A stretch of DNA of 64,000 bases, from assembly GCF_035982055.1 (NCBI RefSeq), contig NZ_CP108427.1, positions 3,968,001 through 4,032,000 on the forward strand. Reading direction: 5' to 3'. The stretch's first letter is position 1. Every line of letters begins with the position of its first letter. The translations under genes were made by a program, and so were the position numbers. The DNA comes from Streptomyces sp. NBC_01288. Lineage in GTDB: Bacteria; Actinomycetota; Actinomycetes; Streptomycetales; Streptomycetaceae. Below the pieces are notes generated by a model. That model was not told the origin of the DNA. It did not search any database and saw nothing but the letters and a program-made list of their open reading frames with translations. Positions 8,292 to 16,765 of this stretch are shown here, piece by piece.

Positions 8292-8508
8292 AGCCAGGCG
8301 CCCCTTGCGGGAGGCAAGGCCCGGGGCGCCGAACTCCCGTCGTCCGCCCGTAGGGCGGGCCGTGCGGCGTCTGGTGCGTGCGATCGCAAGGCGCCGGAGC
8401 GTCCTCGTGGCGGAGCCACGTGGGCGGTCCGGCAACGCGGCGAGCGTGCGTGCCAGACGCCGCACGGCAGGCGGGAGTTCGGCGCCCCGGGCCTCGGGGC
8501 GCCTGGCT
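8292..8508. repeat. Nested inverted-repeat element B between the two BMP genes
   Basis: Three nested pairs of perfect arms are visible: 8292-8304 with 8496-8508, 8319-8339 with 8472-8492 (21 bp), and 8359-8374 with 8453-8468 (16 bp). Between the second and third pairs lies the element A core. In element A the AGGGCGG and CAGGCGGGAG boxes are adjacent; here they are separated by about 110 bp bounded by the innermost pair. It has no convincing reading frame. It could be a non-autonomous palindromic element or a strong mRNA 3' structure for BMP gene 2. Confidence 0.75.
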
Positions 8509-8569
8509 GCAACGATGCACTAAGGGCGTAGTTCTACGGCGTTCCTGCGGGCCGTAACAGAACGGCGGC

Positions 8570-9652
8570 CTACTTCGTGTTGACGGTGATCTTGCCGTCG
8601 ATGATGTCCTGCTTGGCCTTGTCCACGGCCGCCACGGCGGCGGTCATGGCCTTGTACTTCGGGTTGGTGTCGGAGAAGCCGACGCCGTCGTTGTCGAGGC
8701 CGTAGCGGACCACGCCGGTCTTGGGCTTGCCCTCGTAGACCGACTTCACCAGGTCGTAGACCGCGCCGCCGACGTTCTTGAGCGCCGAGCCGAGGATGGC
8801 GTCCTTGTACTTGGCGAGCGCCGCCTGCTCGTACTGGTCGGAGTCCACGCCGATGGCCCAGATGCCCTTGGCCGAGGCCTCGGAGATGACGCCCTGGCCG
8901 GAGAGACCGGCGGCGGCGTAGATGACGTCCGCGCCCGCGTCGATCTGGCCGCTCGCCGCGTCCTTGCCCTTGTCGGGGCTGGAGAAGCCGCCCTGCGCCG
9001 CGGTCTGCGTCAGGTACTGCGACTCGATCTTGATGCTCGGGTTGACGGACTTGGCGCCCTGGTCGAAGCCGGCTTCGAACTTGTGGATGAGGGGGACGTC
9101 CACGCCGCCGACGAAGCCGATGTGGTTCTTCTTGGTCGCCTTGGCCGCGGCGACGCCCGCCAGGTACGAGGACTGCTCCTCGTGGAAGACCAGGTCGGCC
9201 ACGTTGGAGGCCTTGTCCTGCTCGTCGTCGATGATGCCGAAGGTGATGTTCGGGAACTTCGCCGCGGCCTCCTTGACGGCCGGCGCGTAGGCGAAGCCGA
9301 CACCGATCACCGGGTTGTAGCCGGCCGTGGCCAGGCTCTCCAGGCGCTGCACCTTGTCCGCGTCGGACTCGTTGTCCTGCGGCTCGATGTCGCGGCCGGA
9401 GATCTTGAACTCCTTCTCGGCCTTCTGGAAACCGGCGTACGCGGCGTCGTTGAAGGACTGGTCGCCCTTGCCGCCGACGTCGTAGGCGAGGCCGATGCCC
9501 TTGCCGGTGTACTTGCCGGACGAGGACGACGAGGTGTCGCTCGCCTTGTCGGCGTCCTTGCTGGAGCTACCGCAGGCGGTGGCCGCGAGGGCGATGACCG
9601 TGACGGCCACCGCTGCTTGGGAGAACTTCGTCCTCCGAGTTGTCTGACGCAC
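8570..9652 (-). CDS. BMP-family substrate-binding lipoprotein 2
   Basis: A 360-residue paralogue of the preceding gene with the same architecture: basic N-terminus (RQTTRRTK), hydrophobic segment, lipobox ATACGSSS with the lipidated cysteine near residue 28, and the Bmp motifs KGDQSFNDAAYAG and GFVGGVDVPLIHKF. The start is the GTG at 9652, because AAGGAG lies 8 nt before it; a GTG three codons upstream overlaps that site and is unlikely. It is the first gene of the leftward uptake set. Two receptors for one transporter suggests different nucleoside preference or different control, and hairpin elements separate each from the next gene. Confidence 0.93.
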   Translation of the reverse strand: MRQTTRRTKFSQAAVAVTVIALAATACGSSSKDADKASDTSSSSSGKYTGKGIGLAYDVGGKGDQSFNDAAYAGFQKAEKEFKISGRDIEPQDNESDADKVQRLESLATAGYNPVIGVGFAYAPAVKEAAAKFPNITFGIIDDEQDKASNVADLVFHEEQSSYLAGVAAAKATKKNHIGFVGGVDVPLIHKFEAGFDQGAKSVNPSIKIESQYLTQTAAQGGFSSPDKGKDAASGQIDAGADVIYAAAGLSGQGVISEASAKGIWAIGVDSDQYEQAALAKYKDAILGSALKNVGGAVYDLVKSVYEGKPKTGVVRYGLDNDGVGFSDTNPKYKAMTAAVAAVDKAKQDIIDGKITVNTK

Positions 9653-9842
9653 AGCAAGCACTCCTTCGTCCTCACGGCACCGTCACCGGACCGCTTCCCC
9701 AAGCCGCCGCCTCTGTGGCGATTTCCGCGCACAGTAACGCGCGTAGACGAGGAGGGGAACGGTGTTTCTCCGTGCCGTTACCGGATCGTGCCGCCGCCGC
9801 GTTACGTTCACCCGCCGGTGGTTACACCCGGGTGACACAAGG

Positions 9843-9877
9843 GGACGTAGGGGTACCGAACGGGCGCCCCTACGTCC
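9843..9877 (-). terminator. Hairpin terminator after the M20 amidohydrolase gene
   Basis: An 11-bp perfect stem (GGACGTAGGGG at 9843-9853 and its complement at 9867-9877) with a 13-nt loop lies 22 nt beyond the amidohydrolase stop. There is no T-tract, as is usual for Streptomyces terminators. It also separates that gene from the BMP gene 2 promoter region (9653-9842). Confidence 0.6.
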
Positions 9878-9898
9878 ACCTGAGCCGAGGCGTTCCGC

Positions 9899-11128
9899 TC
9901 AGATCGCGCCGTCGATCAGCGCGGCGGCGGTGAACAGCTCCACGCCGACCGTGATCGCGGACTCGTCGGCGTCGAAGTCGCCCTGGTGGAGGTCCCGCAC
10001 GGTCCGCTCCCCCGGGGTCCGGACGCCGAGCCGGGCCATGGCGCCGGGCACGTGCTCCAGGTACCAGGAGAAGTCCTCGCCGCCCAGGCTCTGTTCGGTG
10101 TCCTCGACGGAGAGCGGGCCGCGGCGCGCGGTCATCGCGTCCCGCAGCAGCTCGGTGACGAGCGCGTCGTTGACGACGGGCGGCACCCCGCGCACATAGG
10201 TGATCGCGGACTTGGCCCGGTGCAGCCCGGCGACCTCGTCGATCGCCGCGTGCACGATGTCGGGCGCCTGCCGCCAGGCGTCGAGATCGAGACACCGTAC
10301 GGTGCCGGACAGCTCGGCGTGCTGCGGGATGACGTTGGGCGCGTGGCCGGACTCGATGCGCCCCCACGTCACGGAGACCCCGCTCCGCGCGTCCATCCTG
10401 CGGGAGACGATCGCGGGCACGTCGGTGGCGACGCGGGCGGCGGCGGTCACCAGGTCGGTGGTGAGGTGCGGCCGGGCGGTGTGGCCGCCGGGGCCGTCCA
10501 GGGAGACCTCCAGCCGGTCGCAGGCGGAGGTGATGGGGCCGATGCGCAGTCCGATCCGCCCGCTGTCGACCTTGGGGTCGCAGTGCACGGCGATGATCCG
10601 GCCGACCCCGTCCAGCACCCCGCACTCGATGGCGTCGGTGGCACCGCCGGGCAGGACCTCCTCGGCGGGCTGGAAGAGCAGCCGTACGGCACGCGGCAGG
10701 AGTCCCTGCTCGTGCAGCCGGGCCAGCACGAGACCGGCGCCGAGCACCACGGTGGCGTGGATGTCGTGGCCGCAGGCGTGGGCGCGGTCGGGCACGGTGG
10801 AGCGGTACGCGCACTCACTCTTCGTGTCCGGGATGGGCAGGGCGTCGATGTCGGCGCGCAGCGCGAGCATGGGTACGGCGGTGTCGCGGGGTCCGATGTC
10901 ACAGACGAGCCCGGTGCCCATCGCGAGGACCCGGGGTTCGAGACCGGCCAGTTCAAGCCGCGCCTTGATCGCGGCGGTGGTCCGGAACTCCTGGTTGCCC
11001 AGCTCGGGGTGCATGTGCAAGTCCCGCCGGAACGCGACGAGTTCGGCACGCAGGTCCTCCGGCAGGGTGCCCAAAAGCACATTCCCGACGGATTCGACCT
11101 CGGACTCTGCCTCGGACTCTGGTGACAT
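9899..11128 (-). CDS. M20-family amidohydrolase (amino-acid N-acyl or related amide hydrolase)
   Basis: A 409-residue cytosolic metallopeptidase-like hydrolase of the M20D/IAA-amino acid hydrolase group. The metal ligands are in place: HACGHDIHATV supplies His and Asp, FQPAEEVLPGGA the catalytic and ligand glutamates, AVHCDP a histidine, and LGGEDFSWYLE the last histidine-equivalent region. The lid domain with HAPNVIP is complete. Such enzymes remove acyl groups from N-acyl amino acids or open amide bonds; the substrate cannot be read. ATG at 11128 is preferred over a GTG four codons earlier because GAGGG lies upstream at better spacing. It is divergent from the methyltransferase gene. Confidence 0.88.
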   Translation of the reverse strand: MSPESEAESEVESVGNVLLGTLPEDLRAELVAFRRDLHMHPELGNQEFRTTAAIKARLELAGLEPRVLAMGTGLVCDIGPRDTAVPMLALRADIDALPIPDTKSECAYRSTVPDRAHACGHDIHATVVLGAGLVLARLHEQGLLPRAVRLLFQPAEEVLPGGATDAIECGVLDGVGRIIAVHCDPKVDSGRIGLRIGPITSACDRLEVSLDGPGGHTARPHLTTDLVTAAARVATDVPAIVSRRMDARSGVSVTWGRIESGHAPNVIPQHAELSGTVRCLDLDAWRQAPDIVHAAIDEVAGLHRAKSAITYVRGVPPVVNDALVTELLRDAMTARRGPLSVEDTEQSLGGEDFSWYLEHVPGAMARLGVRTPGERTVRDLHQGDFDADESAITVGVELFTAAALIDGAI

Positions 11129-11365
11129 CAATTGCTTCACCCTCTGAAGGGTAGGGCGCCCGGGTGGTCAACTGACCCTCGATCAACAAAAGTTCAACCC
11201 GTTAGTCGAAGAAAATCTGACCGCCGACCGCATAGCCGCTTGTGGAGATGGGTAAGCTCCTCGCTCCTTCTGGGATACCACGCCTCACCCCAGCACGGCG
11301 CGCCCCGTCCGCATCACGGACACGGCCACGGCCACGCAACGTGTCCCTTGGTAGGGTCCGCCGAC

Positions 11366-12058
11366 GTGACCGACCCGAACGCGGCTCCGACCGCGGACTT
11401 CATAGAGGCCACCCGCTCCTCCTACGACGCGATCGCCCCCGCGTACAGCGCCGAACACCCCGACGGCCTGGGCGAGGGCCCCGTCGAGACGGGCCTGCTG
11501 ACCGCCTTCGCCGAACTCGTCCGTACGGCGGCGGCGGGCGAGGCGCAGGTGGCCGATATCGGCAGCGGCCCCGGCTATGTGACCGCACGCCTGAACGCCC
11601 TCGGCCTCCAGGCCTTCGGCATCGACATCTCGCCGCACATGGTGGCGCTGGCCCGCGAGGCGCATCCCCAACTCCGGTTCCAGGTCGGCTCGATGACGTC
11701 CCTGGACGTACCGGACGCGACCCTCGGCGGCCTGATCGCCCTCTACTCCACGATCCACATCCCGGACGCCGACCTGCCCGGCGTCCTCGCGGAGTTCCAC
11801 CGGGTCCTACGGCCGGGCGGCTACGTCCTGCTCGCGTTCCAGGCCTCGGAGGGCGAACACATCCACATGACCGAGCGCTACGGCCAGGACATCTCCCTCG
11901 ACTACTACTTCCGCACCCCGGCCGAGATCACCACGCACCTCACGGAGGCGGGCCTGAGCCTTTACGCGCAGGCCCGCATCGAGCCGCAGGGGCAGCAGAA
12001 GTGGGGGCGGGCCTTCGCGCTGGCTCACAAGGCTGCGGCGTCGAGCTTGACCGCATGA
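11366..12058 (+). CDS. SAM-dependent class I methyltransferase
   Basis: A 230-residue protein with the Rossmann-like methyltransferase fold. Motif I is VADIGSGPGYVTARL (about residues 60-74), the acidic loop is FGIDISPHMV, motif III-like IALYSTIHIPDADLPGV follows, and the post-motif RPGGYVLLAF is clear. The start VTDPNAAPT uses GTG at 11366; a longer frame runs upstream, but its extra residues are low-complexity HGHGHG-type and unlike a protein. A TAGGGT hexamer ends 8 nt before the GTG and no good ribosome-binding site is seen, so the transcript may be leaderless. The acceptor is unknown. Its stop lies within the inverted repeat that covers the Fic start. Confidence 0.85.
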   Translation: MTDPNAAPTADFIEATRSSYDAIAPAYSAEHPDGLGEGPVETGLLTAFAELVRTAAAGEAQVADIGSGPGYVTARLNALGLQAFGIDISPHMVALAREAHPQLRFQVGSMTSLDVPDATLGGLIALYSTIHIPDADLPGVLAEFHRVLRPGGYVLLAFQASEGEHIHMTERYGQDISLDYYFRTPAEITTHLTEAGLSLYAQARIEPQGQQKWGRAFALAHKAAASSLTA

Positions 12059-12084
12059 CACAATCATAGTGTCATTGTGTCATG
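12054..12084. promoter_or_regulatory. Perfect 11-bp inverted repeat over the Fic start, likely operator with embedded promoter
   Basis: Arms CATGACACAAT (12054-12064) and ATTGTGTCATG (12074-12084) are separated by 9 nt. The left arm contains the methyltransferase stop and the right arm ends in the Fic ATG. Within the spacer and right arm GTGTCAT is repeated directly. TAGTGT (12067-12072), a possible -10 hexamer, sits 9 nt before the ATG, and there is no Shine-Dalgarno sequence. The layout suggests a leaderless promoter blocked by a bound repressor. Confidence 0.7.
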
Positions 12085-13224
12085 CTGTACGTGACCCCCT
12101 CCCTGGACGACGACGACCTGCGCGCCCTCGACGAGATCGAGACCATGCGCCGCGCCCTCCGACATCTGCTTCGGGCCACTCCCCGCTGGACACGGCAGCT
12201 GCGGCGCAACCTCACCGCCCGCGCGATCGCCGGCTCGAACACCATCGAGGGGTACGCCGCGACAGTCGACGACGTGGAAGCCCTCATGTCCGGCGAGGAA
12301 CCCCTGGAGACCGGGGAACGGACCCGCGCAGAGCTTGAGGGCTACCAGCGGGGCATGACGTACATCCAGGCCCTCGCCGACGCCGGTGACGACTTCCGGT
12401 ACGACGCCGGGCTGCTCAACGGTCTGCACTTCATGCTCCAGGGTCACCACCTCGACAAGCGTCCCGGCCGCCGGCGCGACGGCCCCGTCTACGTCACGAG
12501 CCCCGACGATCCCCTGGTACCCACCTATACCGCGCCCGAACACGAGGAAGTCCCCGTGCTCATGCGGGAGTTCATCGCGTGGCTCAACGAAGGGGACCTC
12601 GACGCACCGGTCCATGTGCGCGCTTCCATGGCCCACCTCAACCTCGTCAAGATCCATCCGTGGAAGGACGGCAACGGACGTATGTCCCGCGCCCTGTCCA
12701 CCCTGGTCTTCTCCCGCGAGGCGCTGATGCCACCGGAGTTCTCCTCGATCGAAGAGTGGCTCGGCCGAGGCCAGAACACCTACGCCTACTACCAGATCCT
12801 GGAGGAGGTGGGCGGTCCGCGCTGGAGCCCCGAACGGGACACCCGCCCCTGGATCCGGTTCTGTCTGACCGCTCACCACCGCCAGGCCCAGCAGGCTCAG
12901 CGGCGCTTCGACGTGATGTCCCGTGCCTGGACCCATCTGGTCGAGGCCGTCGAAGCGACCGGTCTGGACGAGCGCGTCGTCTACGCCCTCCTGCCCGCTT
13001 TCTCCGATGCCAGGGTCCGTCGCACCGTCTACCAGCAGGACGCCGACCTCAGCGATCAGCAAGCCATCCGCGACATCCGCGAACTCGTCGCTCGTGGCTG
13101 GCTCGTCCCCCACGGCAAGGCCCGTGGCCGCCACTACGCCCCCGGCCCGCTCATGAACCCCGTCCGGAACGAGGTCCGCCAGTCCTTGGAGCCGTACGCG
13201 GACCCTTATCGCCGAGAGCGGTGA
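12082..13224 (+). CDS. Fic-domain protein (probable AMPylator) with C-terminal winged helix
   Basis: A 380-residue Fic protein. The active-site motif is HPWKDGNGRMSR (about residues 192-203), a full match to HxFx(D/E)GNxR-type sequence with Trp for Phe. An N-terminal SNTIEGY (about residues 53-59) fits the inhibitory helix motif (S/T)xxxE(G/N), so it is a class II, self-inhibited enzyme. Such proteins usually move AMP from ATP to a hydroxyl group of a target protein. The last 90 residues (SDQQAIRDIRELVARGWL followed by a basic GKARGRHY) look like a winged helix, as in several stand-alone Fic proteins, so it may bind the palindrome over its own start. The target is unknown. Confidence 0.9.
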   Translation: MLYVTPSLDDDDLRALDEIETMRRALRHLLRATPRWTRQLRRNLTARAIAGSNTIEGYAATVDDVEALMSGEEPLETGERTRAELEGYQRGMTYIQALADAGDDFRYDAGLLNGLHFMLQGHHLDKRPGRRRDGPVYVTSPDDPLVPTYTAPEHEEVPVLMREFIAWLNEGDLDAPVHVRASMAHLNLVKIHPWKDGNGRMSRALSTLVFSREALMPPEFSSIEEWLGRGQNTYAYYQILEEVGGPRWSPERDTRPWIRFCLTAHHRQAQQAQRRFDVMSRAWTHLVEAVEATGLDERVVYALLPAFSDARVRRTVYQQDADLSDQQAIRDIRELVARGWLVPHGKARGRHYAPGPLMNPVRNEVRQSLEPYADPYRRER

Positions 13225-13275
13225 CCCTCGGGGCCGACGTATCCGTGGCAAAGGGGCCTTCCCTCCTCAACCGCC

Positions 13276-14364
13276 CTACGCCGCCGTGACCGCCGACAAC
13301 CGATGCACATCCCGAGCCGTCCCCGTGACCCCCGACAGGAACCCCTGCGCCCTGGGCGAGGCGTTCTCCGTCAGCCACGCGGGGTCGATGTCGCACACCG
13401 CGACCCGCACCTCCGTGCCCACCAGCGCCAGCGGCAACGTATGCACCACCGTCGACGGGAAGCTCAGGATCGTACGGCCGATGGGGCCGCGGCGGGCGAT
13501 CAGTTCCAGGGGGAGGTCCGGGCGGACGATCTCCAGGTCTGTCTCCACCGCCAACCGGTGGAGTTTCTCCGTGCTTTCGCGGCGGTGGGCGAAGTAGCGG
13601 GTGGCGCCGTGGGTCTTGGCGAGGGTGGCCACCGCCTCCAGGTAGCGGTCGTTGTCGACCACGCCGGTTTCCACCAGGGACGTGCCGACCAGGTCCGCGC
13701 CCTTGGTGATGCGGGGCGGGCCGAAGGTGGCGCGGGTCCAGGCGAAGGCGTTGGCCGTGATCGTGACGCCCTCGGGGGTCGTCTCGATCGGCATCGACGA
13801 GAAGATCTCCACCTTGCGGCGGGCGCCGGGGGTCAGGCGGCGGCGGGCCGCCGAGGAGACCGGGGCGAAGATCAGGTCGCGGGGGCCCGGGCGGCCGCCC
13901 TTGCGGTGCCAGCGCACCAGGCGTTCGCCGCTGGCGAGCTGGGCGACGAACTCCATCGTCGCGGTGCCGTCGTCGACCACCACCAGCTCGCGTGCCTTGG
14001 TGATGGTCAGGAGGAGTTGTACGTAGCGGGAGAACGGGTCTCCCATGACGATCCGGTCCGCCCGGCGGAGGAGCCGGGTGAGGCCGCCGATGGTCTGGAA
14101 GGGGGCCAGGGGTCCGCCCCGCGCCTCCTCCCAGCGCACGGTGTGACCCTCGTCGCGGGCGAGGTCGGCCATGCGGCGCAGCTGGCCGCGGGTCATCGGG
14201 TCGGTCGGCGACAGGACCACGAGGGTGAGCCCCCCGCCGGATGCCTCCTCGGCCCTGGGCGCACGCAGGTGCGCCCACTCCAGCACGTTCAGAAGCTGTA
14301 CCGGACTCTCCACGAACGCGAGAGTGTGGGGGGTGAGGCCGGCGGTGCCGGCGTGGGGGCTCAT
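13276..14364 (-). CDS. Putative glycosyltransferase, GT52/sialyltransferase-like
   Basis: A 362-residue protein beginning LAFVESPVQLLNVLEWA (residues about 15-31), which resembles the opening strand-helix (xxTPFQLLxxxE) of GT52 and polysialyltransferase-like GT-B enzymes. Further along are VVVDDGTATMEFV (about 126-138), a typical acidic turn, and YFAHRRESTEKL, recalling the HP/HR-containing donor-binding helix. No signal peptide is present; it would act at the cytoplasmic face of the membrane. It lies downstream of neuB and neuA on the same strand, so it probably uses the CMP-activated nonulosonic acid they make. The acceptor is unknown and the family assignment is by pattern only. Confidence 0.65.
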   Translation of the reverse strand: MSPHAGTAGLTPHTLAFVESPVQLLNVLEWAHLRAPRAEEASGGGLTLVVLSPTDPMTRGQLRRMADLARDEGHTVRWEEARGGPLAPFQTIGGLTRLLRRADRIVMGDPFSRYVQLLLTITKARELVVVDDGTATMEFVAQLASGERLVRWHRKGGRPGPRDLIFAPVSSAARRRLTPGARRKVEIFSSMPIETTPEGVTITANAFAWTRATFGPPRITKGADLVGTSLVETGVVDNDRYLEAVATLAKTHGATRYFAHRRESTEKLHRLAVETDLEIVRPDLPLELIARRGPIGRTILSFPSTVVHTLPLALVGTEVRVAVCDIDPAWLTENASPRAQGFLSGVTGTARDVHRLSAVTAA

Positions 14365-14448
14365 TGTCGTACGACCGTCCCGTGACCGTAAGTGACGCTG
14401 GCGCTGGCGCTTGATGGTGCGGACTCGGACTGCTCGGACCGCTCGGAC

Positions 14449-15387
14449 TCAGACCGCGACCGGCTCGCCCGCGGCCGCGGCGATCTCCGCCTCAGCCACC
14501 ACGCCGTTGACGCGACGCAGCTTCTTCATCGGGCCGAGCTCCGACTCGTAGACCTTCTTGACGCCGTCGCCGAGGGAGGCCTCGATGGTGCGGATGTCGC
14601 GGACGAGGCGGGTCAGGCCCTGCGGCTCGACGGAGGCGGCCTGGTCCGAGCCCCACATGGCGCGGTCAAGGGTGATGTGACGCTCGACGAAGGCGGCGCC
14701 GAGCGCGACCGCGGCGAGGGTGGTCTGGAGGCCCGTCTCGTGACCGGAGTAGCCGATCGGGACGTTCGGGTACTCGGCCTGGAGGGTGTTGATGACGCGG
14801 AGGTTGAGTTCCTCGGCCACCGCCGGGTAGGTCGAAGTGGCGTGGCACATCAGGATGTTGTCGCTGCCGAGGACCTCGACCGCGTGGCGGATCTGCTTCG
14901 GCGTCGACATGCCGGTGGAGAGGATGACCGTACGGCCGGTCGCGCGGAGGGAGCGGAGCAGCTCGTCGTCCGTGAGGGACGCGGAGGCGACCTTGTGGGC
15001 CGGGACGTCGAACTTCTCCAGGAAGGCGACGGCCTCGGTGTCCCACGGGGAGGCGAACCAGTCGATGTTCTTCGACTTGGCGTAGTCGTCGATCTGGCGG
15101 TACTCGTCCTCGCCGAACTCCACGCGGTGGCGGTAGTCGATGTAGGTCATGCGGCCCCAGGGGGTGTCGCGCTCGATGTCCCACTGGTCGCGCGGGGTGC
15201 AGATCTCCGGGGTGCGCTTCTGGAACTTGACGGCGTCGCAGCCGGCCTCGGCGGCGGCGTCGATCAGCTTGAAGGCGTTCTCCAGCTCACCGTTGTGGTT
15301 GATGCCGATCTCGCCGACGACGTAGACGGGGTGGCCGGGGCCTGCGGTCTTCGAACCGAACTGGCGCAGACGGGAGTTGTTGCTCAT
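14449..15387 (-). CDS. neuB: NeuB-type nonulosonic acid (sialic acid/Kdn) synthase lacking the SAF domain
   Basis: A 312-residue TIM-barrel synthase that condenses phosphoenolpyruvate with a hexose or hexosamine to form a nine-carbon acid. Family blocks are present: VVGEIGINHNGELENA (residues about 22-37), DAVKFQKRTPE, DWFASPWDTEAV, KVASASLTDDELL, ILSTGMST, CHATSTYP, IGYSGHE and FVERHITLDRAMWGSDQAASVEP. Canonical NeuB proteins are about 345 residues and end in a SAF (antifreeze-like) domain that covers the neighbouring active site; here the chain stops after EAEIAAAAGEPVAV and the domain is absent. AAGGAAA upstream of ATG supports the start. No NeuC epimerase gene is nearby, which favours Kdn as the product. 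Confidence 0.9.
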   Translation of the reverse strand: MSNNSRLRQFGSKTAGPGHPVYVVGEIGINHNGELENAFKLIDAAAEAGCDAVKFQKRTPEICTPRDQWDIERDTPWGRMTYIDYRHRVEFGEDEYRQIDDYAKSKNIDWFASPWDTEAVAFLEKFDVPAHKVASASLTDDELLRSLRATGRTVILSTGMSTPKQIRHAVEVLGSDNILMCHATSTYPAVAEELNLRVINTLQAEYPNVPIGYSGHETGLQTTLAAVALGAAFVERHITLDRAMWGSDQAASVEPQGLTRLVRDIRTIEASLGDGVKKVYESELGPMKKLRRVNGVVAEAEIAAAAGEPVAV

Positions 15388-15401
15388 GACAGCGGGTTTC
15401 C

Positions 15402-16718
15402 TTACTTGGTGAGGGAATCGAGAGAGGGGCCGAGGATCCAGCTGGCGATCTCTCGGACTGCGCCGTCGCCACCGGGCACGGTGGTGACCGCGCGTGCGGC
15501 GCCGCGTACGACGTCGTGGGCGCTCGCGACCGCCACGGGCCAGCCCACGAGGGCGAAGCACGGGAGGTCGTTGACGTCGTTGCCGACGTAGAGCACGCGC
15601 TCCGGCGCGATGCCCTGCTCCTCGCACCACTGCTTGAGTGCGAGGTCCTTCCGGTCGATGCCGTGCAGGACCGGGAGTTGGAGCTTCCGGGCCCGGGCGG
15701 CGACGACCGGGTTCTGCTCCGAGGACAGGATCAGCATCTTGAGCCCGGTCCTGCGCAGGGCCGCGATGCCGAGGCCGTCTCCGCGGTGCACGGAGACGAA
15801 CTCCCGTCCGTCGGAATCGATCAGCACCCTGTCGTCGGTCTGGGTGCCGTCGAAGTCGAGTACGACCGCGTCGATGTCGTCGGCGGTCGGGAGCGAACCG
15901 GGGCGGTCGGCGTCGAAGAGGGGCGCCAACGCCCTTGCCCTGGCCAGCTCATGGGGGTCGTCGATCTCCAACACCCTTGCGGGGTCGGTCCGGACGAGCT
16001 CCGTACGGCCGAAGAAGCGGTGGCCGACCTTGCGGAACCCGGCCGCGTCCATGCCGTAGACCGCGCCGGTCTCCAGGAAGTCCTGGGGGCGGTCCTGGCG
16101 GCGCGGGCGGAACGACTTGTCGTGGTTGACGCCGTAACCGCCGCTGGTGACAGGCGGGGTGACGACCTTGGTGGCGCCGCCGACCTCACCGGTGCGGGTC
16201 GGCTCGACGACCGTCGTGGCCTCGTCGTCGGCGTCGCGCCACACGAAGCCGTGGAAGGGGGCGACGGTGTGCGCGGTGTCGGCGCCGTTCACGACGATCG
16301 CGTTCACGATGCCGTCGACGTCCTCGCGGACGATGAAGGGGCTGGTGCACTGGACGAGGAGGACGACGTCGACCGCGGAGCCGTGCAGCGCCTCGTGGGC
16401 GTCCATGGCGTGCAGGACGGCGGCCTCGGAGGTCGCGGTGTCACCGGCGATCGCGGCGGGGCGCAGTACTACCTCGGCGCCGGCCTGGCGGGCGGCGGCG
16501 GCGATGGCCTGGTCGTCGGTGGAGACGACCACGTCCGTCACCAGTCGGCTGGCCCGGCACTCACGTACAGCGCGGGCCACCAGCGGTACTCCGCCGACGG
16601 GGGCGAGGTTCTTGGCGGGGACGCCCTTGGAGCCGCCGCGCGCGGGGATCACCGCGAGCACCCGACGCACCGAAGCGCCTTGCCCTGCTTGCGAGTTGGA
16701 CATGGGCTCTACTCCCAT
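15402..16718 (-). CDS. neuA: CMP-nonulosonate cytidylyltransferase fused to a KdsC-like HAD phosphatase
   Basis: A 438-residue bifunctional protein. Residues about 20-250 are an acylneuraminate cytidylyltransferase (VLAVIPARGGSKGVPAKNL, the nucleotide-binding start; LLVQCTSPF; FLETGAVYGMD). Residues about 280-430 are a HAD phosphatase of the KdsC type, with motif I DFDGTQTDD, a threonine/serine loop LILSSEQ and VLYVGNDVNDLPCF. The first half activates the sugar acid as its CMP form; the second may remove the 9-phosphate of the NeuB product. The start is the ATG at 16718, 8 nt after AAGGAG. The next gene, neuB, begins 14 nt beyond the stop. Confidence 0.92.
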   Translation of the reverse strand: MGVEPMSNSQAGQGASVRRVLAVIPARGGSKGVPAKNLAPVGGVPLVARAVRECRASRLVTDVVVSTDDQAIAAAARQAGAEVVLRPAAIAGDTATSEAAVLHAMDAHEALHGSAVDVVLLVQCTSPFIVREDVDGIVNAIVVNGADTAHTVAPFHGFVWRDADDEATTVVEPTRTGEVGGATKVVTPPVTSGGYGVNHDKSFRPRRQDRPQDFLETGAVYGMDAAGFRKVGHRFFGRTELVRTDPARVLEIDDPHELARARALAPLFDADRPGSLPTADDIDAVVLDFDGTQTDDRVLIDSDGREFVSVHRGDGLGIAALRRTGLKMLILSSEQNPVVAARARKLQLPVLHGIDRKDLALKQWCEEQGIAPERVLYVGNDVNDLPCFALVGWPVAVASAHDVVRGAARAVTTVPGGDGAVREIASWILGPSLDSLTK

Positions 16719-16765
16719 GGGATGTGCTCCTTGAGCGGAGGTCTTGGCGTTCGCGGCTCTGGCGT

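Noticed and set aside
12082..13224. Fic gene as a toxin-antitoxin pair
   Set aside because: The inhibitory SNTIEG motif is inside the protein itself (class II) and no small antitoxin gene is adjacent.
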